A DNA stretch of 42,220 nucleotides from Mongoliibacter ruber (GCF_003003005.1 NZ_PVTR01000019.1:1-42220), one strand, 5' to 3'; positions 34,211-42,220 are shown, counted from the first letter of the stretch. The notes: generated by a model not told the origin, from the letters alone. Program-made: numbers and translations.

Positions 34211-34828
34211 GTGTACAGAGTTTTAGCATTGTTATTTACCTACTTGTTTCAGCCACTACTTATGCCAACATTCGTAGTGGCCTTGTTGCTTTTCAAAGCA
34301 GAACAGCCACCTCAATTCACTTTCACTACAAATTTGTTGCTGGTGTTTATGGTTTTCCTGACCACTTTTATCATCCCTTCACTGAGTATTATTACACTGA
34401 AGCTAACTAAAAATATCCCTTCTCTCCATATGAAGGAGAGAAATGAAAGGCTTCTGCCATTCGCCATGATCAGTGCTTTCTTCCTTTTGGCTACATACCT
34501 GTTTTCTACCAAGCAGGAACTGGATCCATTGATAGTAATGGCTTTGTTTCTGATTACAGCTTGTATCATTATCCTGACCATTGTTACTTTTTTTGCAAAA
34601 ATAAGTGCACACATGATGGGGGTATCAGGGTTGTTGGGATTTGTATTGTATGTCTTGATTCAGAATCCACAATCTCAAATGATGCCTTACTTTTTAGGAA
34701 CTATGGTGCTGACAGGTGCAATAGGCTCATCTAGGCTATACTTGAATGCCCACAAGCCAATTGAAATCCTATGGGGTTTCTTGTTGGGTTTCTCGGTATG
34801 CTTTAGCGGAATGTGGTATTGGATGTAG
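34211..34828 (+). CDS. PAP2-like integral membrane protein
   Basis: A 205-residue protein with about six membrane helices. Two late segments recall phosphatidic acid phosphatase type 2 enzymes: AKISAHMMGVSG, in the place of the SGH motif, and SSRLYLNAHKPIEILWGFLLG, in the place of the SRxxxxxHxxxD motif. The SGH serine is not in its usual place and the final Asp appears as Glu, so catalytic activity is uncertain. It starts with GTG immediately after the rpoN stop codon, so translation is likely coupled. Confidence 0.72.
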   Translation: MYRVLALLFTYLFQPLLMPTFVVALLLFKAEQPPQFTFTTNLLLVFMVFLTTFIIPSLSIITLKLTKNIPSLHMKERNERLLPFAMISAFFLLATYLFSTKQELDPLIVMALFLITACIIILTIVTFFAKISAHMMGVSGLLGFVLYVLIQNPQSQMMPYFLGTMVLTGAIGSSRLYLNAHKPIEILWGFLLGFSVCFSGMWYWM

Positions 34829-34853
34829 ATGCCAAATAAAAATCATTATGCAT

Positions 34854-34895
34854 AAAAAAAACCGGAAGATGAATTTGCTTCTTCCGGTTTTTTTT
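34854..34895. terminator. Bidirectional terminator
   Basis: ACCGGAAGA (34861-34869) and TCTTCCGGT (34880-34888) form a perfect 9-bp stem flanked by an A tract and a T tract, between the convergent PAP2-like and baeRF-like genes. Confidence 0.92.
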
Positions 34896-34908
34896 GGTGC
34901 TGATCAGA

Positions 34909-36078
34909 TCAAATCGGATACCTGAGAATGGCAGCTATTTGAGCTTCTTCTGGCATATTTTCCTCCTCAACCATATACACCTTGCCTTTGAATTCCACGA
35001 CTCTGGCTGCTGCCTCATCAATCAAACAGTGACCTCCATTTTCTTGTTTGTCAGTTAATTCAATTTGATGATTTTCTGGATCATAGGAACCAAATAAGTG
35101 GGTGTGGTTTGCATTTACTAGTAGAGTGTCAATTCCACCTGTCAATGCAGCCTTTATGATTTTTAGCTTATCGTTGCTGATAGCCAAACCATCGGCTGCT
35201 TTTTGGTCATAAGTTTCTTTTCTTTTTGTTCTTTCCTTTTCGAAAAAAGGAGCCACTACTTCCCATGATTTCTGATGTAGGGTCATCATGTCTTTTTCGC
35301 CATATGCACCACTGACATGTCCGTCAAGCAAATGATTGTATTTTGATGCTTCTTTGAAAATTGGTATCAGGTAATCAACACCAGCCAATACCAGTGGCAA
35401 TGGGTTATTGTAAAGCTTGGGTTCAAGCATATTGGTCATTCTGTGGAAATAATTCAGAATCGTGACCTTTTTCTCTTCATCAGAACCGCCTGCATGACCA
35501 TGAAACATGGCCCCTGCTTTTCCTACACCACCTTGACCATGTAATTGTTTTTGGTTTTCGTCTTCCTCTTCTTCAGTAGTGAAGGAGACAGCTACCTCTT
35601 CAGGATCCAATATGATTTCCTGGACAGTGTTTCTAGTGGCTTCATAAAGCCTGATTTGATCCAAATTAAGCAACAGTATATAGTAATGACCGTCATCAGA
35701 CAATTCAGGTATCATTGGCAAAAGCATAGGCTTACTTCCAACGAAATTTTGGCCATCTTTTAAGTCAATCGGAACTTTTATCATTTCCATGCCGTCTTCG
35801 GAAATAAAACAAGCAAGTAGATCAGAGTTGGTTTGCCAAAATTTGTGGTTTTCTAGTAATGTGGAAGCAGGAGCAAGTAAATTGTTGATCTCTGTATCTT
35901 CCATCTTGTACTCTTTTTCCAATTTTACAGTGACATCCTTCAGTTGGTTTTTGAAGTGGATCTGGTCTTTTTTATAACCATCAGAACTTTGTCTTGAGGT
36001 GGGACTGTAAATACTTATAAAAGGATTGGCCTTTTTTTTGGATAGATTTATAAAATCATTTCTATTAAAAATTTCCAT
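34909..36078 (-). CDS. baeRF-type (bacterial eRF1-like) protein
   Basis: A 389-residue cytoplasmic protein of the bacterial archaeo-eukaryotic release-factor-like group (baeRF family 3 or 7 by general resemblance). The N-terminus FNRNDFINLSKKKANPFISIYSPTSR matches the usual LxxPxVSIYLPT opening. YYILLLNLDQIRLYEA and the C-terminal domain with DTLLVNANH are in the expected order. A mid-region segment rich in Gly and His (about 205-222) lies where family members have a loop. The group is thought to act on stalled ribosomes or tRNA; this is not proven for it. The ATG at 36078 removes 27 upstream residues that match nothing. It is divergent from the HPF gene. Confidence 0.75.
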   Translation of the reverse strand: MEIFNRNDFINLSKKKANPFISIYSPTSRQSSDGYKKDQIHFKNQLKDVTVKLEKEYKMEDTEINNLLAPASTLLENHKFWQTNSDLLACFISEDGMEMIKVPIDLKDGQNFVGSKPMLLPMIPELSDDGHYYILLLNLDQIRLYEATRNTVQEIILDPEEVAVSFTTEEEEDENQKQLHGQGGVGKAGAMFHGHAGGSDEEKKVTILNYFHRMTNMLEPKLYNNPLPLVLAGVDYLIPIFKEASKYNHLLDGHVSGAYGEKDMMTLHQKSWEVVAPFFEKERTKRKETYDQKAADGLAISNDKLKIIKAALTGGIDTLLVNANHTHLFGSYDPENHQIELTDKQENGGHCLIDEAAARVVEFKGKVYMVEEENMPEEAQIAAILRYPI

Positions 36079-36189
36079 TGGATTTATTTTTAAGATTAAA
36101 CATTTAATTTTGAACTGAGCTATATTGGCTCTCGTATAATGGAACAAAAACTCCGCCAAGGAGAGGTATTTTCAACTAAAATAAATTTT

Positions 36190-36498
36190 ATGAACTACAC
36201 AGAGAATTATAGGGGAATAAAAATCGACGTTCAATCTGTCAATTTGGATATTAGTGAAGCTGTACAGGCAGAAATCAGAAGTTGCATAGACAAGCTTTCC
36301 AAGTTTACCAACGTGATTAATGCAGTGGATATATATTTTAAAGAAGAAGGGCAGGGCGGTACTGCTGAAAGTGTAGTAGGTATGCGGGTAGGAATACCAG
36401 GTCCAGATGTGTTTGCTGAAGACAAGGGTGAAAATTGGATCCCACTTTTGAAGTCAGTCACTGATAAAAATATCAGACAACTCAAAAAGGGGAAATAA
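36190..36498 (+). CDS. hpf: Ribosome hibernation-promoting factor, HPF/RaiA family
   Basis: A 102-residue protein of the short HPF/RaiA type, which binds the small ribosomal subunit and holds ribosomes inactive. It has the order IKIDVQSVNLDISEAVQAEIRS, the helix DKLSKFTNVINAVDIYFK, and the later strand VGMRVGIPGPDVFAEDKGENW. The ATG at 36190 is set by the family's first strand; the frame from 36139 would add 17 unmatched residues. It is divergent from the baeRF-like gene, with about 110 bases between. Confidence 0.88.
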   Translation: MNYTENYRGIKIDVQSVNLDISEAVQAEIRSCIDKLSKFTNVINAVDIYFKEEGQGGTAESVVGMRVGIPGPDVFAEDKGENWIPLLKSVTDKNIRQLKKGK

Positions 36499-36528
36499 TT
36501 CCCCAAAAATCTACAAGCAAAAACCATT

Positions 36529-36561
36529 AAAAACTTCAGGTTAAAATAACCTGAAGTTTTT
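36529..36561. terminator. Bidirectional terminator overlapping the rhomboid stop
   Basis: AAAAACTTCAGGTTA (36529-36543) and TAACCTGAAGTTTTT (36547-36561) form a perfect 15-bp stem with a three-base loop. The stop codon of the minus-strand rhomboid gene (36541-36543) lies in the stem. Confidence 0.94.
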
Positions 36562-37170
36562 TATTTGTTCTACAAAATCCATTGCGCTCTGTGGAGAAAG
36601 AATCAAAATAAATATTATCCCAAAAAGGGCTCCATATAAGTGTGCGTCATGGTTGATGGCATCGTCTCCTTTTTTACCTTTTACTACCGAGTAAATCAGG
36701 AATAGTATTCCCAGAGCAAATCCTGGAAGGCAAAGCAGCCCAAAAAGACAAATGTCTGAGAGTGGCATAAGAATTATGCTCGCAAAAACAGTTGCTGCAA
36801 CTCCACCGGAAGCACCTAGTGCACGGTAATAACTATTGTCGCTGTGTTTCAGGTAAGTAGGAATGTCAGCGATTACAATTGCAGCAATATAGAATGCCAC
36901 ATAAGTCAATATTCCAAGTCCCATGCCTAGCTTATAGGTCAGGTACATCTCAATTACCCTCCCGAAAAAATAGAAGGTAAACATATTGAACAGCAAGTGC
37001 ATGCTGTCTTTGTGGATAAAGCCTGAGAGCACAAACCTGTCCCATTGGCCTCGGTGTTTGATGGCATAGGGTGTAAACATCCACCTTTCCATTAAGGCGG
37101 GCTTTTTCCACGCTTGATAAGATGTCAGTGCTGTGATGATGATCAAGATCACCGTTGCGGATAATTCCAT
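36541..37170 (-). CDS. Rhomboid family intramembrane serine protease
   Basis: A 209-residue membrane protein with about six helices that cleaves other membrane proteins within the bilayer. The catalytic Ser121 is in GASGG (119-123), and the catalytic His177 is in DAHLYGALFG. His58 and Asn62 (HLLFN) match the oxyanion-hole region. The substrate is unknown. It lies nine bases after the polyprenyl synthase gene, so rnr, the synthase and the rhomboid gene probably form one operon. Confidence 0.93.
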   Translation of the reverse strand: MELSATVILIIITALTSYQAWKKPALMERWMFTPYAIKHRGQWDRFVLSGFIHKDSMHLLFNMFTFYFFGRVIEMYLTYKLGMGLGILTYVAFYIAAIVIADIPTYLKHSDNSYYRALGASGGVAATVFASIILMPLSDICLFGLLCLPGFALGILFLIYSVVKGKKGDDAINHDAHLYGALFGIIFILILSPQSAMDFVEQIKNFRLF

Positions 37171-37179
37171 ATATAAGGA

Positions 37180-38166
37180 TTACTTTTCCCTGTTGATCAG
37201 GTCTTTGGTCAATTGTTGTAAAATCCTAAAAGCATCTTTATTGGGCGCATGTAAAGATTCAAATTGTGCAAATCCTTTGTCAAAGTACTCCTGCATCTTT
37301 TGTTCTGTAAGGGATTTGATGCCGAGCTGATCATAAATGGCAGTTACAGCTCTTACTTTTTCTTCTTTATCAAAGTCTTTTGCGGCAATCCATTTTTCAA
37401 GATCATCTTTGACTTTGCCAGTAGCCAATTCTTTGGCTTTGATAAGCAAAAAGGTCTTTTTGTTGGCAATGATATCACCTCCGACTTGTTTCCCGAATTT
37501 TGCTTTGTCAGCATATACATCCAAGAGGTCATCTTTCAGTTGAAAACCAATTCCAATGTTCACCCCAAAGTCATAAAGTTTTTTTGCTTCCTGATCGTTT
37601 TTCCCTGCCAACAAAGCCCCAAGCTCCAAGGCAAAGCCAAGCAAAACAGCTGTCTTGAGCCGTATCATGTCGATGTATGCTTCTTCTTGGACTATATCGA
37701 TAGCCTCGAAGTTCATATCATGCTGCTGTCCTTCACATACTTCTGCCGCAGTTTGATTGAATAGCCTTATGCATTTGGGCAATAGTAGTGGATCAATATC
37801 CACCAACATGCCATAAGCCCTGACCAACATGACATCTCCGGAAAGAATTGCGGTATTTGGGTTCCACTTTTCGTGCACGGTGGCCTGCCCTCTTCTCAAA
37901 GGAGCATCATCCATGATGTCATCATGCATCAGAGTGAAATTGTGAAATACTTCTACTGCGGCAGCTGGTGCAAGTATATTTTCAAAATCACTTTTGTACA
38001 GCGAGTAGGAAAGCAGGGTAAGTAGTGGGCGGATTCTTTTTCCACCCAAACTCATGATATAAGAAATCGGTTCGTATAATTCCGAGGGAGATTCTCCGTA
38101 GGTCAATCCCTGAATATGGGATTCTAGTTTGTCAAGTAAATTATTTACGCTTACTGTCTGAGTCAT
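37180..38166 (-). CDS. Polyprenyl diphosphate synthase
   Basis: All-trans prenyl chain elongation enzyme, 328 residues. The first aspartate motif DDIMD is at 82-86 in LMHDDIMDDAPLRRG and the second DDLLD at 212-216 in GFQLKDDLLDVYAD. LGGKRIRP at about 40-47 binds isopentenyl diphosphate. The first motif has no two-residue insertion, unlike bacterial farnesyl synthases, so geranylgeranyl or longer products are likely; chain length cannot be fixed by reading. The ATG at 38166 lies inside the end of rnr (26-base overlap). It acts on products of the MEP pathway that includes IspG. Confidence 0.92.
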   Translation of the reverse strand: MTQTVSVNNLLDKLESHIQGLTYGESPSELYEPISYIMSLGGKRIRPLLTLLSYSLYKSDFENILAPAAAVEVFHNFTLMHDDIMDDAPLRRGQATVHEKWNPNTAILSGDVMLVRAYGMLVDIDPLLLPKCIRLFNQTAAEVCEGQQHDMNFEAIDIVQEEAYIDMIRLKTAVLLGFALELGALLAGKNDQEAKKLYDFGVNIGIGFQLKDDLLDVYADKAKFGKQVGGDIIANKKTFLLIKAKELATGKVKDDLEKWIAAKDFDKEEKVRAVTAIYDQLGIKSLTEQKMQEYFDKGFAQFESLHAPNKDAFRILQQLTKDLINREK

Positions 38167-40333
38167 TATTTGCAAATTCCAGGTCTATGGTTCTTCTGTC
38201 TATATCCGTGGCGATCACACGGACCATCACTTTCTCACCCAAAGTGATCATTTTTTTATTTCTCGTCCCAATGAGACGCATATTTTTTTCATCAAATTCG
38301 TAATAATCATCCTTCATTTCTGTCACCCTGACCATACCTTCACATTTGGTTTCGGTGATTTCAATAAATACTCCCCACTCTGTCACCCCGGTGACGATTC
38401 CTTCATAATCTTTGTCTTCTGCCAAGGCCATAAATTCCACTTGTTTGTATTTGATGGAAGCCCTTTCAGAATCTGCAGCTCTTTTTTCCCTTTCTGAAGA
38501 ATGAAGACATTTTTCTTCCCATGTATCTGCCTCAGGTGTTTTGCCTCCGTCCAAGTAGTGCTGAAGAAGTCTGTGTACCATCATATCAGGATACCTCCTG
38601 ATAGGGGAAGTAAAATGAGTATAGTGTTTAAATGCAAGCCCAAAATGCCCTTTTGGCTCTGTGGTATACTTGGCTTTGGCCATACTCCGGATGGCGAGTT
38701 GCTCCAGCACATTTTGCTCTGGTTTCCCCACGATTTCATCCATCAGCTTATTCAATGCTTTGGAAATCCGCACGCCTTCTCCTACCTCTACATCATGGCC
38801 GAATTTTTTGGCAAAGTTGGCAAATGTTTCCAACCTTTCTGAATCTGGATAATCATGAGTCCTATATACAAAAGTATCCGCTCCTTTGTTTTGATTGAAG
38901 ACAAATTCTGCAACAGTTCGGTTGGCCAAAAGCATAAATTCCTCAATCATCTTGTGGATATCTTTACGCTCTTTGATCATCAGGCCGAGTGGTGTGCCTT
39001 TTTCATCCAGCTTAAATTTGACCTCTACGGTTTCAAAGTTGACAGCTCCTTTTTCAAACCTGCGCTTCCTGATTTTTTTAGCCAAGTTGTTTAGCAGTGT
39101 CAATTCTTCGTAGTAGTCACCCTCTTGCTTGTCGATGTTTTCCTGGGCATCTTCATAGGCAAACCTCTTATCAGAGTGGGTAACTGTACGTCCGATCCAG
39201 TGGTTGAGTACATCTGCGTTTTCATCCATTTCGAATACGCATGAAAAGGTGACTTTGTCCTCATTTGGACGCAAAGAACATAATCCATTACTCAAACGCT
39301 CTGGAAGCATAGGTATGGTTCTGTCTACCAAGTATACAGAGGTGGCTCGGTTGTATGCTTCTTTTTCAAGTTTGGTTTTGGGCTTTACATAATGCGTGAC
39401 ATCAGCAATGTGTACTCCGATTTCCAAATTCCCGTTCTCCAATCTTCTGTAAGAAATGGCATCATCAAAATCTTTGGCATCTGCCGGGTCAATGGTGAAT
39501 GTAGGCACATCCCGCATGTCTCTACGGTTTTTGATTTCCTCTTGGCTGATTTCATCCGGAATGGCATTGGCTTCTTCTTCCACTTCTTGTGGGTATTCGA
39601 AAGGCAGCCCAAACTCAGCCATAATGGAGTGGATCTCTACTTCGTGTTCACCTGCTTTACCCAATACCCTGATGATTTTTCCGGTTGGATTTTTATCATC
39701 TTCCCGCCATTCAGTCATTTTGACTACTACTTTCTGATTGTGTTCGGCACCGCCAAGGTCTCCCTTATGCACAAAGATATCATGGTGCATTTTCTTAAAA
39801 TCAGGTACTACGAAGGCAAATCTTGGAGAAATTTCCACCCTGCCTACAAATTCATCCCTGTCTCTTTCAAGAATTTCAAGGACTTTCCCTTCCAGTCTAC
39901 CGCTTCTTCCTTTGGCAGGATTGACCATTATTCTTACCCTGTCGCCATCGAGGGCATTCTTCATGTCTCCTTCTTTGACTTGGATGTCTTCTTCAAGTTT
40001 GAACCTGGCATCCGGCACGATATAGGCAAATCTTGGATTGACGTAATCCACTTCACCTTCTATAAATTCAGGTTCTTTGATAGATGAAAAGTAATTTCTG
40101 GGGCTTTTGGAGATACTTCCAGCTGCTGCCAACTTATGCAGGACAGGTTCTACACCACCTTTGGTAATGTTGTCTCTGATTTCAAGTTTTTTTATGATTT
40201 GCTTTGAATTGAATTCGTGTCCGAAATTATTGTCCAAAAAGTTGAGGACTTTTTTAGCCAGTTGGGCAGCGTCTGTGATTTTTCCGCCTTTCTTATTTCC
40301 TGACCGGTCTTTATTGTTTGATTTTCGTCCCAT
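38141..40333 (-). CDS. rnr: Ribonuclease R
   Basis: 3'-to-5' exoribonuclease of the RNase II/R family that digests structured RNA, 730 residues. Order: an N-terminal winged-helix region (about 20-75), two cold-shock/OB domains (about 80-240), the RNB catalytic domain with FTIDPADAKDFDDAISY, whose aspartates bind the metal ions, and FTSPIRRYPDMMVHRLLQHYL. A C-terminal S1 domain follows (about 640-725, DYEGIVTGVTEWGVFIEI). The tail is basic and short. It heads the operon with the polyprenyl synthase. Confidence 0.97.
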   Translation of the reverse strand: MGRKSNNKDRSGNKKGGKITDAAQLAKKVLNFLDNNFGHEFNSKQIIKKLEIRDNITKGGVEPVLHKLAAAGSISKSPRNYFSSIKEPEFIEGEVDYVNPRFAYIVPDARFKLEEDIQVKEGDMKNALDGDRVRIMVNPAKGRSGRLEGKVLEILERDRDEFVGRVEISPRFAFVVPDFKKMHHDIFVHKGDLGGAEHNQKVVVKMTEWREDDKNPTGKIIRVLGKAGEHEVEIHSIMAEFGLPFEYPQEVEEEANAIPDEISQEEIKNRRDMRDVPTFTIDPADAKDFDDAISYRRLENGNLEIGVHIADVTHYVKPKTKLEKEAYNRATSVYLVDRTIPMLPERLSNGLCSLRPNEDKVTFSCVFEMDENADVLNHWIGRTVTHSDKRFAYEDAQENIDKQEGDYYEELTLLNNLAKKIRKRRFEKGAVNFETVEVKFKLDEKGTPLGLMIKERKDIHKMIEEFMLLANRTVAEFVFNQNKGADTFVYRTHDYPDSERLETFANFAKKFGHDVEVGEGVRISKALNKLMDEIVGKPEQNVLEQLAIRSMAKAKYTTEPKGHFGLAFKHYTHFTSPIRRYPDMMVHRLLQHYLDGGKTPEADTWEEKCLHSSEREKRAADSERASIKYKQVEFMALAEDKDYEGIVTGVTEWGVFIEITETKCEGMVRVTEMKDDYYEFDEKNMRLIGTRNKKMITLGEKVMVRVIATDIDRRTIDLEFANNDSDSKRK

Positions 40334-40346
40334 AAAAGGTTTATTT

Positions 40347-40506
40347 CTAATTGTTAATTTTTAGGCCTTTGATATGTTTAAAATGGGCCTGATTATTTGT
40401 AATTAATTCTATGTCTGAGTGAAGGGCTATTCGCTTGAAGTATTATTTCAGGATTTTTTTTGAAAAAGTTAATGAATGTATCAGTATCTAAAATGTGCTC
40501 TTTCAA
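40347..40506 (-). pseudogene. Remnant of a VapC-type PIN toxin gene
   Basis: On the minus strand, 40506 downward reads TTG-AAA-GAG... and translates as MKEHILDTDTFINFFKKNPE, the usual start of VapC toxins. In a second frame, about 40430 down to the TAG at 40347, it reads IALHSDIELITNN, then QAHFKHIKGLKINN, the usual VapC C-terminus. The middle of the protein (about 80-90 residues) is missing and the two parts are out of frame, so the gene is deleted and frameshifted. No antitoxin gene was recognised beside it. Confidence 0.65.
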
Positions 40507-40635
40507 ATGTTTTCAATGTATTAAGCTGATTATTATTTCTTATAAAGTTAATAAAATCCTTTTGGAATTGAGAAAAATCTTTAACTCACCCTTTAATTAA
40601 AGAATGGATAATTTTTAACCATGAGAAAGATGAAT

Positions 40636-41814
40636 TCAAAAACTTGTATCATTTGGTACTCCAAACCCCCTCCAAGAAACCAAGTTTCCTGCACTCCTCT
40701 TTTGAGAGGTGTTTCCTCCATAGACCAGTGATTTGTTTAGGTTTTTGATTTGGGAGATTTCTTCAAATTTGGCCAGCCCATCAAACATTTGGGTTTTGAT
40801 TGTTTGGGACGCTTTGAATTCAATGATGTCTATTTGGTCGCCTTTGTCGACCAAAAGGTCAATTTCATTTCCTGCAGCGTCCCGCCAAAACCATAGATCT
40901 TGAGTATTGTTTTGATGGTGCATCTGTTTGACATATTCAGCAATCATCATGTTTTCAAACAATGCACCCTTAATCGGATTTGTCAGTAAACTTTCCGTTT
41001 TGCTGATTTTGAGCAAGTGACATAATAAACCTGTGTCATAGAAATAAAGCTTAGGTGTTTTGACGATCCTTTTATTATAGTTTTTATGGTATGGGTATAA
41101 TTGAAACGTAATGAAGCTTTGTTCCAATGCCGATAGCCATGCTTTTGCCGTAGGTTGACTGATACCGCATTCATTGGCCAAGGCATTCAGGTTGAGTAAT
41201 TGCCCTGCCCTGGCAGCGCAAATGGAAAGGAAATTTTGGAAAATCCTCAGGTCTCTGATTGCAACAAGTTCACTAATGTCCCTATTGATGTATGTCTCAA
41301 TGTAATTAGAATAAAAGATCCTTGATGGGATTTCCCTGTCATAAATAGCAGGGTAAAACCCCTTGATAAGGGATTGTAAATATCCCTCACCCAATAATTC
41401 AGCTTTTCCCAATTCCTTGAAATCAAAGGGGAATAATTTGAATATTGCAACTCTTCCGGCAAGGCTTTGTGTGATGCTGTGCATCAAGTGGAAATTCTGC
41501 GAACCTGAAAGGACATAAATACCCATTTCCCCACTTCTATCATCTACGATATTTTGGATGTATGAAAACAATTCGGGAACACGCTGAACTTCATCGAAAA
41601 TTACATGTGAGTGAAATTCTTTCAAAAATCCATTTGGGTCCGATTCAGCGAAGTTTCTGTTGTCAGGATTTTCTAAGCTGACATACCTGTATTCCGGAAA
41701 TAAATTTTTGACTAACGTAGTCTTTCCTGATTGTCTTGGTCCGGTCAAAGCAATGATCGGATACATAGGTGCTATCTTCTTGATTGCAGACACTATTTCC
41801 CTAGAAACCAACAT
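40636..41814 (-). CDS. AAA ATPase with DUF4143 domain
   Basis: A 392-residue P-loop ATPase of the AAA_14/DUF4143 type. Walker A is GPRQSGKT at 25-32 and Walker B VIFDE at 71-75; VLSGSQNFHL follows as sensor region. The C-terminal half (about 200-380) has a winged-helix-like stretch (LNALANECGISQPTAKAWLSAL) and the DUF4143 core, with the nuclease-like segment FWRDAAGNEIDLLVDKGDQIDIIEFK. Such genes are frequent, scattered and often found in accessory regions; their function is not established. A 22-bp tandem repeat lies directly upstream, and a dead vapC gene downstream. Confidence 0.9.
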   Translation of the reverse strand: MLVSREIVSAIKKIAPMYPIIALTGPRQSGKTTLVKNLFPEYRYVSLENPDNRNFAESDPNGFLKEFHSHVIFDEVQRVPELFSYIQNIVDDRSGEMGIYVLSGSQNFHLMHSITQSLAGRVAIFKLFPFDFKELGKAELLGEGYLQSLIKGFYPAIYDREIPSRIFYSNYIETYINRDISELVAIRDLRIFQNFLSICAARAGQLLNLNALANECGISQPTAKAWLSALEQSFITFQLYPYHKNYNKRIVKTPKLYFYDTGLLCHLLKISKTESLLTNPIKGALFENMMIAEYVKQMHHQNNTQDLWFWRDAAGNEIDLLVDKGDQIDIIEFKASQTIKTQMFDGLAKFEEISQIKNLNKSLVYGGNTSQKRSAGNLVSWRGFGVPNDTSF

Positions 41815-41835
41815 GTTTTTATTTCAAATTTAAGC

Positions 41836-41945
41836 TGAATTTTGAAAGTTTACAACATAAACTTTGAAATAACAAGATCTGAACTTTGAAATTACATGGA
41901 CTGAATTTTGAAAAAACATGAGTTGAATTTTGAATTTACATGTGT
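41836..41945. repeat. Five tandem copies of a 22-bp repeat
   Basis: Units start at 41836, 41858, 41880, 41902 and 41924, exactly 22 bases apart. The core is TGAATTTTGAAA followed in later copies by TTACATG or AAACATG; the consensus is TGAATTTTGAAATTACATGn. Copies 3-5 are the most alike. The array lies 22 bases upstream of the ATPase start codon, so it occupies its promoter or leader. It has no spacers and is not a CRISPR array. Confidence 0.85.
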
Positions 41946-42091
41946 GTTTTTAGTTGAAAAATTGAAAAAGTGAATAAAATAATCCATTTCAATGCTATGG
42001 TTGGAAGGGTAATATTTTCTATTAGTATCCGTTTGCCAAAAAACCATAGTTTGGTTGCTAAGTGGCATGATTGCGGATAATCATATATCTT

Positions 42092-42121
42092 AATATCAAT
42101 CAGTATCCATCAATATCAACA
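42092..42121. repeat. Short 10-bp tandem repeat
   Basis: Three units, AATATCAATC, AGTATCCATC and AATATCAACA, start at 42092, 42102 and 42112. It lies in the gene-free stretch between the 22-bp array and the truncated gene at the right edge. Confidence 0.6.
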
Positions 42122-42153
42122 ACCCTCCTGTTTTGTGCGATGGGACACCCAAG

Positions 42154-42220
42154 CTAAAACTTCATGATAGCTGAGGTAAGTTCTTGCTGTTCTTCTGTTA
42201 GTTTTAAAGGTATTGTAGCG
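42154..42220 (-). CDS. Possible C-terminal end of a truncated gene
   Basis: The minus-strand frame is open from the right edge to a TAG at 42154-42156 and ends in ATIPLKLTEEQQELTSAIMKF, a charged amphipathic helix of plausible protein character. Only about 21 residues are inside the window, so no family can be named and the call is tentative. Confidence 0.35.
   Translation of the reverse strand, partial: ATIPLKLTEEQQELTSAIMKF

Noticed and set aside
39392-40087. 231-residue plus-strand frame
   Set aside because: It lies wholly antisense to rnr, whose domains are unmistakable; its composition is that of a shadow frame.
41836-41945. Possible CRISPR array
   Set aside because: The 22-base units are directly adjacent with no unique spacers, and no cas gene is nearby.
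1-42220. Prophage, insertion sequence, integron or tRNA genes
   Set aside because: I saw no transposase, integrase or phage structural protein, and no T-loop or cloverleaf pattern in the gaps between genes.

Overview
The window looks like a chromosomal segment of a marine or aquatic member of the Bacteroidota, most likely order Cytophagales and close to Cyclobacteriaceae. This rests on several things seen in the sequence: the long three-part form of IspG, promoters of the TAnnTTTG type with few Shine-Dalgarno sites, an ExbB/ExbD/ExbD cluster, a baeRF-type protein, a DUF6728-like small protein, and a copper nitrite reductase lipoprotein carrying a cytochrome c tail. The species is an inference. 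I see no prophage, insertion sequence, CRISPR array or tRNA.

Layout. 1-645: the 3' end of a 5S rRNA gene, its terminator, and a gene-free spacer with a REP-like palindrome. 646-8247: housekeeping genes (PIF1-type helicase with a helix-turn-helix tail, SDR oxidoreductase, ispG, small proteins, an ABC ATPase, a SlyD-like isomerase). 8357-11131: leuS. 11755-17162: molybdenum cofactor genes all on the minus strand (moaA, moeA, moaD, moeB-like with rhodanese, moaE, and a moaC-moaB fusion). 17277-21424: a nitrite-reduction block on the same strand (Crp/Fnr regulator, nirK, nirV, SCO protein, unknown protein). 21586-24071: a divergent 601-residue protein of uncertain function that resembles a flavin TIM barrel, and an Rrf2 regulator with an Fe-S-type cysteine motif. 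24527-26843: ExbB, a small membrane protein and two ExbD proteins. 26907-31021: two MFS transporters around the NAD(P)HX repair enzyme. 31108-34828: asnS, rpoN and a PAP2-like membrane protein. 34909-40333: baeRF-like protein, HPF/RaiA, rhomboid protease, polyprenyl synthase and RNase R. 40334-42220: a small accessory patch with a decayed VapC toxin gene, an AAA/DUF4143 ATPase, and two short tandem-repeat arrays.

How the genes may work together. The most interesting part is 11.7-24.1 kb. NirK reduces nitrite to NO at the cell surface, the SCO protein may help supply copper, and NirV is the usual partner of NirK. A Crp/Fnr protein with four N-terminal cysteines is encoded just upstream. Two matching palindromes of the (A/T)TGA(T/C)-N4-ATCAT type sit before nirK and in the divergent region between the regulator and the 601-residue protein. 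That predicts a small oxygen- or NO-responsive regulon that includes the uncharacterised protein. The complete Moco set beside it is a puzzle, because NirK needs no molybdenum and no molybdoenzyme is present here.

Three non-coding tandem arrays have periods close to one or two DNA helical turns: 11 bp between moaE and moaCB, 22 bp upstream of the DUF4143 ATPase gene, and 10 bp near the right edge. They are not explained by any gene and are worth comparing among related genomes.
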